DNA of 64,000 nt from Agrobacterium tumefaciens (GTDB lineage Bacteria > Pseudomonadota > Alphaproteobacteria > Rhizobiales > Rhizobiaceae). Below are positions 17,549 to 26,263 of this stretch, one piece after another (the stretch's first letter is position 1; every line of letters begins with the position of its first letter). The stretch lies in the NCBI RefSeq assembly GCF_005221385.1, contig NZ_CP039903.1:620001-684000 (forward strand). The letters are read 5' to 3'. The translations under genes were made by a program, and so were the position numbers. The notes beneath the pieces are model-generated. The model was not told where the DNA came from. It searched no databases and saw only the letters and a list, made by a program, of their open reading frames with translations.

Positions 17549-18157
17549 ATGTCGAACGCCTCCCGTGATGTCATCGGGCTCTATACCGAACACGGCGCAG
17601 ATTTCGACAAGGAGCGCGGCCGGTCCCTTGCCGAAAAACCCTGGCTGGACAGGTTCACCTCGCTTTTGCCCGGCGGCGGTTCCATTCTCGATATCGGCTG
17701 CGGTTCTGGCGAACCGATTGCCGGCTATTTCATTTCCAATGGCTATGACGTCACGGGCATCGACGCGTCGCTGCCGCTGATCGAACTTTGCCGCAACCGG
17801 TTTCCGGAAAATCTGTGGGTGGTCGCAGATATGCGTGAGTTGGCTCTCGGTCGCCGTTTTGACGGTTTGATCGCCTGGCACAGTTTTTTCCACCTGAAGC
17901 CTGAAGATCAGCGCCTGATGTTCGGTATTTTCCGCCGGCACGCCAATGACGGTGCGGTCCTGATGTTCACGGCCGGGCCGGGACATGGCGAAGCGATCGG
18001 CACGTTTCAGGGCAAGCCGCTTTATCACGCCAGCCTTGCGCGCGACGATTATGAAAGCCTGCTCGCCGCACATGGGTTCCGGCTTCTCGATCACATCGTC
18101 AATGATCCGCAATGCGGTGGGGCGACGGTCTATCTCGCCAGACGCGTCGCGGCCTGA
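17549..18157 (+). CDS. Class I SAM-dependent methyltransferase
   Basis: The 202-residue protein has the SAM-binding motif I, LDIGCGSGEPIAGYF (about 48-62), the acidic motif II in YDVTGIDAS, and DMRELALGRRFDGLIAWHSF in the motif III region. This is typical of the Methyltransf_11/25 fold. Its start ATG is preceded by ACATCAGGAA. The substrate is not evident. It lies 48 bp downstream of the beta-lactamase gene in the same direction and may share its transcript. Confidence 0.88.
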   Translation: MSNASRDVIGLYTEHGADFDKERGRSLAEKPWLDRFTSLLPGGGSILDIGCGSGEPIAGYFISNGYDVTGIDASLPLIELCRNRFPENLWVVADMRELALGRRFDGLIAWHSFFHLKPEDQRLMFGIFRRHANDGAVLMFTAGPGHGEAIGTFQGKPLYHASLARDDYESLLAAHGFRLLDHIVNDPQCGGATVYLARRVAA

Positions 18158-18267
18158 AAGGCGAGCCCGCGGTGATCCGACAGCAAAGGTAAACGACGGA
18201 AATCCCTGCTTTTATGGCCGGTGCCCGTGCTCACGATTGTGTGTTCAACAAAAAGCTTGCCCATACC

Positions 18268-18298
18268 TTGACCTTCCCATCATGGGAAGCCCTACATA
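18268..18298 (+). promoter_or_regulatory. CueR/HmrR-type copper promoter of copA
   Basis: A -35 box TTGACC (18268-18273) and a -10 box TACATA (18293-18298) are separated by 19 bp, the long spacing typical of MerR-family promoters. The spacer holds a near-perfect dyad CTTCCCAT-C-ATGGGAAG (18273-18289), which matches CueR/HmrR operators. The copA ATG follows 22 bp later. cueR itself is encoded at the end of the operon, giving a feedback circuit. Confidence 0.85.
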
Positions 18299-18320
18299 GG
18301 GTCTCGAAAGGGGATTTCCC

Positions 18321-20906
18321 ATGAACGAGACAGTCAGACACGCCCATTCAAATCAGCCGGTTTCCATTCCCGTGGAAGGCATGACCTGCGCGTCGTGCGT
18401 GCGGCGCGTGGAAACGGCCGCGGCCAAGGTGCCGGGCGTTGCATCAAGCTCGGTGAACTTCGCGACAAAGAAGCTCACTGTCGAGCCCGCCGAGGGTTTT
18501 TCGGCCAAGACGCTCGGCGCCGCCATCAAGAAGGTCGGTTACGATATCGCACCGGACCGGCATGAATTTGCCGTCGAAGGTCTGCGCAATGACGCGGATG
18601 CCGCGCGGTTGAAGGCCGTTCTGGACGCCGTTGCCACCACCGTCGACGTGAAGGTGGACGCTGCGGCCGGAAAGGTCGCGGTGGAAACCATCGGCGGCCG
18701 TCGTGAGCGGGATGCGCTGGTGGAAACGGCAAAGCTCGCCGGCTTTGCCCTGACGACACGCAAGCCGCACGATCATTCCGCCCATCAAGGCCACAGCCAA
18801 CACCAAGGGCATCATCAGGGCCACGACCAGATGGCGACGGCTGGCGAAAGTGGCGGCCATGACCATATGCAGCATGCGGGCGAAGAGGGCGCGCTGAAAC
18901 GCGACCTGACGATTGCCGTCATCCTGACCGCGCCGCTTTTCGTGCTGGAAATGGGCGGCCATCTCTATGAGCCGATGCATCACTGGCTGATGGGCATCAT
19001 CGATACGCAGAACCTCTATTACATCTATTTCGTGCTGGCGACGGCGGTGATTTTCGGGCCGGGCCTGCGCTTCCTCAAGACCGGCTTTCCGGCCCTGCTG
19101 CGTGGCGCGCCGGAAATGAACTCGCTGGTGGCGCTGGGCGTCACGGCGGCCTATCTCTATTCTGTGGTAGCGACCTTCGCGCCAGATCTTCTGCCCGCAG
19201 AGGCGCAGTTCGTCTATTATGAAGCGGCCACCGTCATCGTTACGCTGATCCTGACCGGACGGCTTCTCGAAGCCCGCGCCAGCGGCCGCACGGGAGACGC
19301 CATCCGCAAGTTGATGAGCCTGCAGGCAAAGACCGCCCGCGTGGAGCGCGACGGTGCGACCATCGATATTTCCCCTGACGATCTGGTGATGGGCGATATC
19401 GTCGTCATCCGCCCCGGCGAAAGGCTGGCGGTGGATGGCGAAGTCGTCGAAGGCTCGTCCTATGTCGATGAATCGATGATATCAGGCGAACCCGTGCCGG
19501 TGGAAAAGACGGTCGGCGCAACAGTCGTCGGCGGCACCATCAACAAAACGGGCGCCTTCAAGTTCAAGGCGACCAAGGTCGGTGCCGACACCATGCTGTC
19601 GCAGATCATCCGCATGGTGGAGGAGGCTCAAGGGTCCAAGCTGCCGATCCAGCTGCTGGTCGACCGCGTCACCGCGCTGTTCGTACCCGTTGTCATTGCC
19701 ATTGCGGTGCTGACCTTCATCGTCTGGGCGATCTTTGGTCCTGAGCCTGCCTATACTTTCGCGCTGGTCAATGCGGTCGCGGTGCTCATCATTGCCTGCC
19801 CCTGCGCCATGGGTCTTGCCACGCCGACCTCGATCATGGTCGGCACCGGCAGGGCGGCGGAGCTGGGCGTATTGTTCCGCAAGGGACAGGCGCTGCAGGA
19901 ACTGCGCTCGGCTGAGATCGTCGTGGTCGACAAGACCGGCACTGTCACCAAGGGCCGCCCGGAACTGACCGATCTGGTGGTTGCGGAAGGGTTTGCCGAT
20001 AATGAAGTGCTGGCGCTGGTCGCCGCCGTCGAAGGCCGCTCGGAACATCCGATTGCCGAAGCCATCGTCCGGGCTGCGGAAGAAAAGAAGGTTGCGACCC
20101 CTGCAGGACTCGAACCTGCGACTGTCGAAAACTTCGAAAGCGTGACGGGCTACGGCATCGCCGCCACCGTCAATGGCCGTAAGGTCGAAGTCGGCGCGGA
20201 TCGTTACATGGCCAAACTCGGCCATTCGGTCGATATCTTCGCTGACGCCGCCGCAAGGCTGGGTGACGAAGGCAAGACGCCGCTTTATGCCGCCATCGAC
20301 GGCAGGCTGGCGGCTGCGATTGCCGTCGCCGATCCGCTGAAGCCCTCGAGTGTGACCGCCATCCGGGCGCTGCAGGCCATGGGTATCGAAGTGGCGATGG
20401 TGACGGGCGACAATGCCCGCACGGCAAACGCCATTGCCCGGCAGGTCGGTATTTCCCGCGTGGTGGCGGAAGTGCTGCCCGAGGGCAAGGTGAAGGCGAT
20501 CCACGAGATGCGTGCCGGCGGCAAGGTGCTGGCCTTCGTGGGCGACGGCATCAACGATGCGCCGGCGCTGGCCGAGGCCGATATCGGCATCGCGGTTGGC
20601 ACGGGTACGGATGTCGCCATCGAAAGCGCCGATGTCGTGCTGGTCGGCGGCGATCTTCTGGGGGCAGTCAACGCCATTGAGATGAGCCGGGCGACCATGC
20701 GCAACATCAAGGAAAACCTGTTCTGGGCCTTCGGTTACAACGTGGCGCTGATACCGGTTGCGGCGGGCGTGCTTTATCCCGCCTTCGGCATCACGCTGTC
20801 GCCGATGATCGGCGCGGGCGCCATGGCGCTCTCCAGCGTCTTCGTTCTTGCCAATGCGCTGCGGTTGAAACGGGCCAAGGTGGCCCATCGGGAGGTGACG
20901 TCGTGA
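18321..20906 (+). CDS. copA: Copper-exporting P1B-type ATPase
   Basis: The 861-residue protein exports Cu(I) from the cytoplasm. It has an N-terminal HMA domain with C23-A-S-C26 in GMTCASC and a second HMA-like domain (about 85-150) that has lost its CxxC. A His-rich linker (about 152-195, many HQGH and GHDH units) precedes eight membrane segments with the transport motif C493-P-C495. Further motifs are the phosphorylation site D537-K-T-G-T, SEHP and GDGINDAP. It is the first gene of a copA-cueR-copZ operon behind a CueR-type promoter. Rhizobial homologues are also called actP. Confidence 0.96.
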   Translation: MNETVRHAHSNQPVSIPVEGMTCASCVRRVETAAAKVPGVASSSVNFATKKLTVEPAEGFSAKTLGAAIKKVGYDIAPDRHEFAVEGLRNDADAARLKAVLDAVATTVDVKVDAAAGKVAVETIGGRRERDALVETAKLAGFALTTRKPHDHSAHQGHSQHQGHHQGHDQMATAGESGGHDHMQHAGEEGALKRDLTIAVILTAPLFVLEMGGHLYEPMHHWLMGIIDTQNLYYIYFVLATAVIFGPGLRFLKTGFPALLRGAPEMNSLVALGVTAAYLYSVVATFAPDLLPAEAQFVYYEAATVIVTLILTGRLLEARASGRTGDAIRKLMSLQAKTARVERDGATIDISPDDLVMGDIVVIRPGERLAVDGEVVEGSSYVDESMISGEPVPVEKTVGATVVGGTINKTGAFKFKATKVGADTMLSQIIRMVEEAQGSKLPIQLLVDRVTALFVPVVIAIAVLTFIVWAIFGPEPAYTFALVNAVAVLIIACPCAMGLATPTSIMVGTGRAAELGVLFRKGQALQELRSAEIVVVDKTGTVTKGRPELTDLVVAEGFADNEVLALVAAVEGRSEHPIAEAIVRAAEEKKVATPAGLEPATVENFESVTGYGIAATVNGRKVEVGADRYMAKLGHSVDIFADAAARLGDEGKTPLYAAIDGRLAAAIAVADPLKPSSVTAIRALQAMGIEVAMVTGDNARTANAIARQVGISRVVAEVLPEGKVKAIHEMRAGGKVLAFVGDGINDAPALAEADIGIAVGTGTDVAIESADVVLVGGDLLGAVNAIEMSRATMRNIKENLFWAFGYNVALIPVAAGVLYPAFGITLSPMIGAGAMALSSVFVLANALRLKRAKVAHREVTS

Positions 20907-21325
20907 ATATCGGCCAGGCATCGGAAGCATCGGGCGTCTCCGCCAAGATGATCCGTTATTACGAGCAGATCGGCCTCATCAATCCCGCCGCCCGCACCGG
21001 TAATAACTACCGGGTCTATGGCGAGCAGGACGTGCACAATCTGCGCTTCATCAAGCGGGCGCGCACGCTGGGCTTCTCGCTGGAAGAAACCGAGACGTTG
21101 CTGAAACTCTGGCAGGACAAGAGCCGCGAGAGTTCCGCGGTGAAGGAGATCGCGCTCGTCCATATCGCCGATCTCGAGCAGAAGATCGCCGAGATGAAGA
21201 GCATGGTGAAGACGCTGTCCCATCTCGCCCATTGCTGCGGCGGCGATCACCGGCCCGATTGCCCGATCCTCGATGATCTCGCGGGTTCCGAAAAGAACGA
21301 CGGCAAGCCCGCCAGAACCCACTGA
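20903..21325 (+). CDS. cueR: CueR/HmrR copper-responsive MerR regulator
   Basis: The 140-residue MerR-family activator has an N-terminal winged helix ([20 protein letters not shown]), a dimerisation helix and the Cu(I)-binding loop with C112 and C120 ([12 protein letters not shown]). This spacing is identical to E. coli CueR. The GTG start overlaps the copA stop (GTGA), so the two are translationally coupled. It should activate the 19-bp-spacer promoter at 18268 in response to Cu(I). Rhizobial homologues are called HmrR. Confidence 0.94.
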   Translation: MNIGQASEASGVSAKMIRYYEQIGLINPAARTGNNYRVYGEQDVHNLRFIKRARTLGFSLEETETLLKLWQDKSRESSAVKEIALVHIADLEQKIAEMKSMVKTLSHLAHCCGGDHRPDCPILDDLAGSEKNDGKPARTH

Positions 21326-21378
21326 ACTGCAATGACACCCGGCACGCAAACAGGCGTGCCGGTCAACTGGAGAAAACC

Positions 21379-21579
21379 ATGAGTGCAACCACCTTCCTCA
21401 TCCCTGACATGACCTGCGGCCATTGCGAAAAGACGTTGCGCGGCGCTCTCACCGAGGTGCTGCCGGATGCGTTTGTCAGCATCGATCTCGCTACCCACAA
21501 ACTCACAGTGGCGGGCGACGCCTCAGCGGCGGAAGCGGCGATCCGTGATGCCGGTTATTCGCCGGAACGGGTGGGCTGA
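21379..21579 (+). CDS. copZ: Heavy-metal-associated domain copper chaperone
   Basis: The 66-residue protein is a single HMA domain with the metal site MTCGHCEKTLRGAL (C13-x2-C16 region) and a C-terminal AIRDAGYSPE block. It fits CopZ-type cytoplasmic Cu(I) chaperones that deliver copper to CopA and CueR. It follows cueR by 53 bp in the same direction, with an AACTGGAGAAAACC box before its ATG. A specialised mercury or other metal role is unlikely given the operon. Confidence 0.92.
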   Translation: MSATTFLIPDMTCGHCEKTLRGALTEVLPDAFVSIDLATHKLTVAGDASAAEAAIRDAGYSPERVG

Positions 21580-21602
21580 AAGTCATTGGTGCTGGAATGA
21601 AT

Positions 21603-21638
21603 ATGGAGGGTGTGCTACCGAGTAGCATCACCCTCCAT
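21603..21638. promoter_or_regulatory. Dyad before parDE, candidate autorepression operator
   Basis: An interrupted palindrome, ATGGAGGGTG-TGCTAC-CGA-GTAGCA-T-CACCCTCCAT, spans 36 bp just before the antitoxin gene. It lacks a T-run on either strand, so it is more likely the binding site of the ParD antitoxin than a terminator of the copper operon. It ends 17 bp before the parD ATG. Confidence 0.5.
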
Positions 21639-21655
21639 GCAAAAGGAGTGCCGCA

Positions 21656-21925
21656 ATGTCCGTCAAGGCATCCGTATCCATTTCCGATCAGCAGGATAGC
21701 TTCGCCCGCAGGCTGGTGGAGGAGGGGCGTTATGCCAGCCTCAGCGCCGTGGTACAGCGCGGGCTGGAACTGCTTCGGCAGGAAACCGAACTGAAGGACG
21801 CGGAGCTCGCCGCGCTTCGCGACTTGCTTGTCGAACGCAGGCAGGGCGACTTTGTATCGATCGGGGAGGGCAAGGGCAGAACCGCAGCCATAATCGCGGC
21901 CAAAAAGGCCGGCTATGGCCTTTAG
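21656..21925 (+). CDS. parD: Type II antitoxin, ParD/CC2985 family
   Basis: The 89-residue protein begins SVKASVSISDQQDSFARRLV and continues through RYASLSAVVQRGLELLRQ, which is the ribbon-helix-helix domain of ParD-type antitoxins. The C-terminus (residues 60-89) is the toxin-binding tail. The ATG is preceded by AAAAGGAG. It overlaps the toxin gene by 11 bp. ParD would neutralise ParE and repress the operon through the upstream dyad. Confidence 0.9.
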   Translation: MSVKASVSISDQQDSFARRLVEEGRYASLSAVVQRGLELLRQETELKDAELAALRDLLVERRQGDFVSIGEGKGRTAAIIAAKKAGYGL

Positions 21926-22256
21926 GGTCCTGCGTTCGACACAGACGGACAAGGACCTCGGCCTCATTCTCGACCATCTCGTCCAGTCCTATCTCGATCT
22001 TGGCGATGCTTTGCCGGCCGCATTCACGCGGGCTGCACGACGGGTGGGATCGATTGAGGCGGATATGGACGCTCTTCACAAAGCGCCGTTTCAGGGAACG
22101 CTAACACCAGAATTGCTACCCGGCCTTCGCCGGGTAACGAAAAATCAGGCAGTTTTTTATTTCGATGTCGATGAGGGCGAAAAGACCGTGCGTATTTTTG
22201 CCGTCTTCTTCGGCGGGCAGGACCATCAGCGCCATATGCTGCAGCGCCTTGCATAA
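21915..22256 (+). CDS. parE: Type II toxin, ParE/RelE superfamily
   Basis: The 113-residue protein has the ParE/RelE fold signature: TQTDKDLGLILDHLVQSYLD at the N-terminus, then GLRRVTKNQAVFYFDVDEGE and VRIFAVFFGGQDHQRHM near the end. It overlaps the antitoxin gene, the standard arrangement. ParE toxins inhibit DNA gyrase; the actual target of this one is not known. The N-terminal part is slightly longer than in short ParE proteins. Confidence 0.88.
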   Translation: MAFRVLRSTQTDKDLGLILDHLVQSYLDLGDALPAAFTRAARRVGSIEADMDALHKAPFQGTLTPELLPGLRRVTKNQAVFYFDVDEGEKTVRIFAVFFGGQDHQRHMLQRLA

Positions 22257-22273
22257 GGCTCTGGCAGCCCCGA

Positions 22274-22522
22274 TCAAACCTCGTCGAAAGCCCCGCCTTC
22301 CCGCGAAGGATTGCGGTTGATCACCCGCTCTTCCGCGTCGTCGGGAAGGGCCTCGTCGCTTTCCTGATAGGGATCATCTTCGCTTTCGGCTTCTTCCTCC
22401 TCGATTTCCTGTTCGATGGATTGTGGAATTTCGCCCTTGGCGGGAAGGGCGTCGATGTCGACATCGAGCAGATCCTCGTTCATGGCGTCTTCGTTGAGCG
22501 GCATGATTTTCTTGCGGTTCAT
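22274..22522 (-). CDS. Small highly acidic hypothetical protein
   Basis: The 82-residue protein is extremely acidic, with a core of EQEIEEEEAESEDDPYQESD, and begins with a basic MNRKKIMPLNED. A ribosome-binding site AGAAAGGATATCGTC lies before the ATG. It has no membrane segment and is probably disordered. Related small proteins occur in Rhizobiaceae without known function. It is convergent with parE, 17 bp away. Confidence 0.65.
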   Translation of the reverse strand: MNRKKIMPLNEDAMNEDLLDVDIDALPAKGEIPQSIEQEIEEEEAESEDDPYQESDEALPDDAEERVINRNPSREGGAFDEV

Positions 22523-22689
22523 GACGATATCCTTTCTGTCGGTTCTTCAGCAAACGGCCGGGGGCGCGCAGGGTTCCTGTCGCCCGCCAATTCCTTCAAA
22601 CCAAATTGCGTGAAAAAGCCGTCTTGACCTCAATGGCGCTTGAGGTTCTAGTTTGCCCGCCGTATCGCAAAAATGGAAAGGATACGGCT

Positions 22690-24087
22690 TTGACGAGTAT
22701 GGAAATGACGGAGAAAAACGGCTGGGGCGAATTGCTGAGCGGGGCGAACCTCTCGCTTCTGACCGTCATTTCCTCCGGTATCGGCCTGCACGCCTTCAAC
22801 CAGTTCGCGGTGGTGACAGCCTTGCCCGTCGCCGTCAACGAAATCGGCGGCGCCGCTTATTATAGCTGGGCCTATAGTCTCTACTTCGTTGGTTCCGTGG
22901 CCGGCGGTGTCACTGCCGTGCTGTTTCGCGAGCGTTTTGGCGCACGCGCCGTTTTGCTTCTCTGCTGCCTGATCTTTTCCTTCGGCTCGGTCCTTTCGGC
23001 AATCGCCGGGGATTTTTTATGGGTCGTCGTCGGCCGGGGATTGCAGGGGCTGGCCGACGGGTTGATCGTGGCGGTGTGCTACAGCCTCATTCCCGCCGGT
23101 TTCCGCTCCGGCCTGTTGCCGAAGGTCTTTGCCATCGAGGCGGCGATCTGGGCGGTCGCCTCCTTCATCGGCCCGCTGACCGGTGGTTTTGCCACCGAGC
23201 ACATGTCCTGGCGCGCCACATTCCTGCTGTCGGCGCCGCTGATCGTGCTTCTGCTGGTCTACACGACCGTCGCCGTCTCAGTCGAACGGCCGGTGGCGGC
23301 GACGCGCAAACCACTCTTGCCGCTGGTTCTGTGCCTTGTTGGCGCCTTGGCTTTTTCCGCGCCTTCCGCCTTCGAGGATGCGAGCCTGCGGGCGATCTCG
23401 TTGCTGGCAGGTGCGGCGCTGTTATGGGCCTCGTTGCGGGTGGGCATCCGTCCTTCTTCCGGCCTGTTCCCGAAGGATTCCTTCCGGCTGAAAACCGTGC
23501 TGGGCAGCGGTTTCTGGGTACTGTTCCTGATGTCCTATGCCCATGCGCTCGGCAGCGTCTATCTCGCTTATGTCGCCATCAATCTGTGGCACTATGAGCC
23601 GACCTTCGCCGGCTTCATCGTGGTGACGATGCCGCTTGCCTGGAGCTTCGTTGCGATGCTGATCGGCAGCCTGCGATCGATCCGCCTGAGAGAAATTTGC
23701 CTGCATTATGGCCCCTACCAGATGGTGCCGGGCTGCGCCCTGCTGGGGCTGGGGCTTGCAAGCGGAAACTGGGGTGAAATGCTGCTCGGGCAAATCCTGA
23801 TCGGGTCTGCCTTTGGCATGTCATGGGCCGGCATCAGCCAGGCCGCCATGGAGGCAGCGCCGGAAGAAGAGCGCAAGATGACCGGTGCATTGCTTCCCAC
23901 GGTCTCCACGCTGGGGGCGGCGGCCGGCGCGGGGGCGAGCGGCACCGTCGCTGCCGCCACCGATCTCGTTGCGCAGATCGAGCATGCGGATGTGACGATG
24001 CCGATGGTCTATCTTTACGGGCTGGGTGCCGCCGTGTCGCTCATTGCGCTCCTGACCGCCCGCGGGCTGCGAAGCGCACGGGGCTGA
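22690..24087 (+). CDS. MFS transporter
   Basis: The protein has 465 residues from the TTG at 22690, which has AAAGGA about eight bases upstream; ATG codons at 22699 and 22705 are alternatives. It has about 12-14 hydrophobic segments and an MFS-like RERFGARAVLLLC loop between helices 2 and 3. It resembles drug/metabolite exporters. The substrate is unknown. It is divergent from the acidic small protein gene, and its neighbours give no clue to its role. Confidence 0.85.
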   Translation: MTSMEMTEKNGWGELLSGANLSLLTVISSGIGLHAFNQFAVVTALPVAVNEIGGAAYYSWAYSLYFVGSVAGGVTAVLFRERFGARAVLLLCCLIFSFGSVLSAIAGDFLWVVVGRGLQGLADGLIVAVCYSLIPAGFRSGLLPKVFAIEAAIWAVASFIGPLTGGFATEHMSWRATFLLSAPLIVLLLVYTTVAVSVERPVAATRKPLLPLVLCLVGALAFSAPSAFEDASLRAISLLAGAALLWASLRVGIRPSSGLFPKDSFRLKTVLGSGFWVLFLMSYAHALGSVYLAYVAINLWHYEPTFAGFIVVTMPLAWSFVAMLIGSLRSIRLREICLHYGPYQMVPGCALLGLGLASGNWGEMLLGQILIGSAFGMSWAGISQAAMEAAPEEERKMTGALLPTVSTLGAAAGAGASGTVAAATDLVAQIEHADVTMPMVYLYGLGAAVSLIALLTARGLRSARG

Positions 24088-24114
24088 GCACGGGTTTCCG
24101 GACAAGGCGAGGCG

Positions 24115-24288
24115 TTAAGACTGCGTGGCGGCGATGGTGATCGCCGCCAGATAAACGACGAAGGACATGATCGCGATCGCGCCGATAATGATGATGATGC
24201 CCTTGCCGGCGCGTTTTTTCTCGGCCTTGTTTTCATTGGCCTCGGTCGGAAACAGAATGGGGTCGCTGGTATCGCGGATTTTGGTCAT
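24115..24288 (-). CDS. Small single-pass membrane protein
   Basis: The 57-residue protein from MTKIRDTSDPILFPTEANEN has AAAAAAGGAGAAACGGC before the ATG, an excellent ribosome-binding site. A basic stretch KAEKKRAGKG precedes one strongly hydrophobic helix (about residues 33-53, IIIIIGAIAIMSFVVYLAAI). By the positive-inside rule the N-terminus is cytoplasmic. It has no recognised domain. Similar tiny membrane proteins are common in Rhizobiaceae. Confidence 0.65.
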   Translation of the reverse strand: MTKIRDTSDPILFPTEANENKAEKKRAGKGIIIIIGAIAIMSFVVYLAAITIAATQS

Positions 24289-24360
24289 GCCGTTTCTCCT
24301 TTTTTGCGGGCTGGTCGGCTGTTGCTGGTCTATCAACCGCCATATCCGCCAAAAGGTTCC

Positions 24361-26079
24361 TCACGGTTTGAGCGCCCAGCTGGTCGCGTGCACCACCGCG
24401 CCGGCAGCCGCCTTCAGCAGCGCCGAACGCACGGGTTCGAAACCCTCGATGCGTTTTGTGCCCACATATCGACCGCGATTGGCGAAGACTTCGATGGAGC
24501 CGTAATCCAGGAAAATGCGGATGCGTGAGGCCCGTGCGCCCTTGGCGATATAATGTGGCGAGGGCCCATCGCGCCCGTCTTCATGGCGGATCCACAGACC
24601 CGTTTCATCGGAAACGAGGCCGAGCGTGACCGTCGGATGCTCGAGCACCAGTTCGAAAGGCGCGCCGGGGGAGGCAAGCTCGATCAGAATTTCCACCGCG
24701 CCGTTGATGAAGGTGACACGCTCACCCGTCGCCAGGCGCGTGCGGTCGAGAATATGGCTGCGCAGGCTTTCCGCAGCGCCGATGGGCGGGGTCAGAAGCT
24801 CGCCGTTGACGTAGTGAATCCGGCGCGGCAGCGTCATGGAAGTGGGAAAATCGATTTCCGGATTGGCATCAGCCCAATTGGCCAGCCAGCCGATGCCGAT
24901 GATGCTATCGCCATCCAGAAAGGCCTGAAAGGCGTAGTTATCGGTGCCGAAATCCAGTTCCTGACCGGATTCCTTGGTGAAGATCTTGCCGTCGAACCAG
25001 CCGACATCGGCCATGGTGAGGTTCTTGCGGCCGGTTTGCGGATCTTCCGAATGCATCAGCCCGTAGATCAGCACCCAGCGGGTGGAGCGGGCATTGGCCG
25101 GGCCGTCCAATGGCAGCAGACATGGGCATTCGATAGCTGTCGTCCTGTAGCGTGTTTCCACCCACAGCTTGCCGACATAGGTCCAGCCCGATGCGGCCGT
25201 GGGGTCCAGCGTCTCGTAAAGCAGGATGACGCCGCCGCCATCACTCTGGCTGCCGAGCAGCATTTTCCACAGCCCGTCGGGGCCGCGAAATACGTAAGGA
25301 TCGCGAAAATCCGGCGTCAGCCCCTGTCCGTCCGGGCGGTGGGCCAGAATGACGTCTGCCTGCCCGGCCATGATGAGATCGGAGGAGGTGGCGGTGAGCT
25401 GGATCTGCTGTTCGGGAACGCGGTCCTGCACCTGTTCGGTGAAGAAGACGCGGATGCCTGACCCTTCGACCAGCGGAATGGTGGAGCCGGAATAGGCGCC
25501 GCCACGCTTGTCCGGGCGGGTTGTCAGATCCTCCGACGGGAAGAGGAAGATTGGCAGATGCCGCCAGCGCAGGTAGTCCGAAGAAACGGCGTGGCCCCAA
25601 TGCATCGTGTTCCAGCGCAGCCCATGCGAATAATGCTGATAGAACAGATGCGGCCGGCCTTCAAAACGTCCAAAGCCATTCGGATCGTTCATCCAGCCGA
25701 AGGGCGGGCGGAAATGATAACTATCAGGCAGTTCCGGGGCGGCATTGTCAGGCTTGGTATGAACGACGGTGATGCCGGTTTCGAGCACATCGGAAGCAGT
25801 GAACCAATAGATGACGGAAACGGCTGTTGTCACCGTATCGTAACTCAGTTCCACATGACCACCGCCGAACACCTGATAGATTCGAAAACCGAACTCTTCC
25901 GTATTGACGCTTGAAACTTCAGCGAATTTTCCGTTCTGGTTGGAGAAGGAGACGGCGCCGGGTTCGGCGGCCTTTTTCGCTTTCAGCCAGACATGGAAAG
26001 TGGCGTTGACGGGCAAGTCGGTGTGAATGGTGCGGATGGCGCTTTCCGGTACTTCCGTCACGGTTTCAACGACGCTCAT
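24361..26079 (-). CDS. Glycoside hydrolase family 32 (levanase/invertase-like)
   Basis: The protein has 572 residues from MSVVETVTEVPESAIRTIHT, with GAAAGGAACAGCA before the ATG. An N-terminal beta-rich module (1-115) precedes the GH32 five-bladed propeller. The nucleophile D132 lies in WMNDPNG, the transition-state stabiliser in R259-D260-P261, and the acid/base in E317-C318 (IECPCLL). A C-terminal beta-sandwich follows (about 440-572). No signal peptide is seen, so it is probably cytoplasmic and acts on imported fructosides such as sucrose or fructo-oligosaccharides. No transporter is adjacent. Confidence 0.92.
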   Translation of the reverse strand: MSVVETVTEVPESAIRTIHTDLPVNATFHVWLKAKKAAEPGAVSFSNQNGKFAEVSSVNTEEFGFRIYQVFGGGHVELSYDTVTTAVSVIYWFTASDVLETGITVVHTKPDNAAPELPDSYHFRPPFGWMNDPNGFGRFEGRPHLFYQHYSHGLRWNTMHWGHAVSSDYLRWRHLPIFLFPSEDLTTRPDKRGGAYSGSTIPLVEGSGIRVFFTEQVQDRVPEQQIQLTATSSDLIMAGQADVILAHRPDGQGLTPDFRDPYVFRGPDGLWKMLLGSQSDGGGVILLYETLDPTAASGWTYVGKLWVETRYRTTAIECPCLLPLDGPANARSTRWVLIYGLMHSEDPQTGRKNLTMADVGWFDGKIFTKESGQELDFGTDNYAFQAFLDGDSIIGIGWLANWADANPEIDFPTSMTLPRRIHYVNGELLTPPIGAAESLRSHILDRTRLATGERVTFINGAVEILIELASPGAPFELVLEHPTVTLGLVSDETGLWIRHEDGRDGPSPHYIAKGARASRIRIFLDYGSIEVFANRGRYVGTKRIEGFEPVRSALLKAAAGAVVHATSWALKP

Positions 26080-26263
26080 TGCTGTTCCTTTCATTTCGGC
26101 ATTCTGCGGGTCAAGCATAGGAACGATGATGGCGCTGGAAAGTTCATTGCGCAAAATACAATCAGCGGCGCTATAGGCACGGTGTGACGGGTGGATGTGG
26201 CATTTATCGCTCGCATCCTTCGCCTTCCGGCCCCATATAAAGGCAAAAGCAGGGAGTTTACCC

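Noticed and set aside
19482..20930. 482-codon minus-strand frame opposite copA
   Set aside because: Antisense shadow of a clear P-type ATPase; His/Asp/Arg-rich translation without domain features.
21603..21638. Terminator of the copper operon
   Set aside because: The hairpin lacks a T-run on both strands and sits close to the parD start, which fits an operator better.
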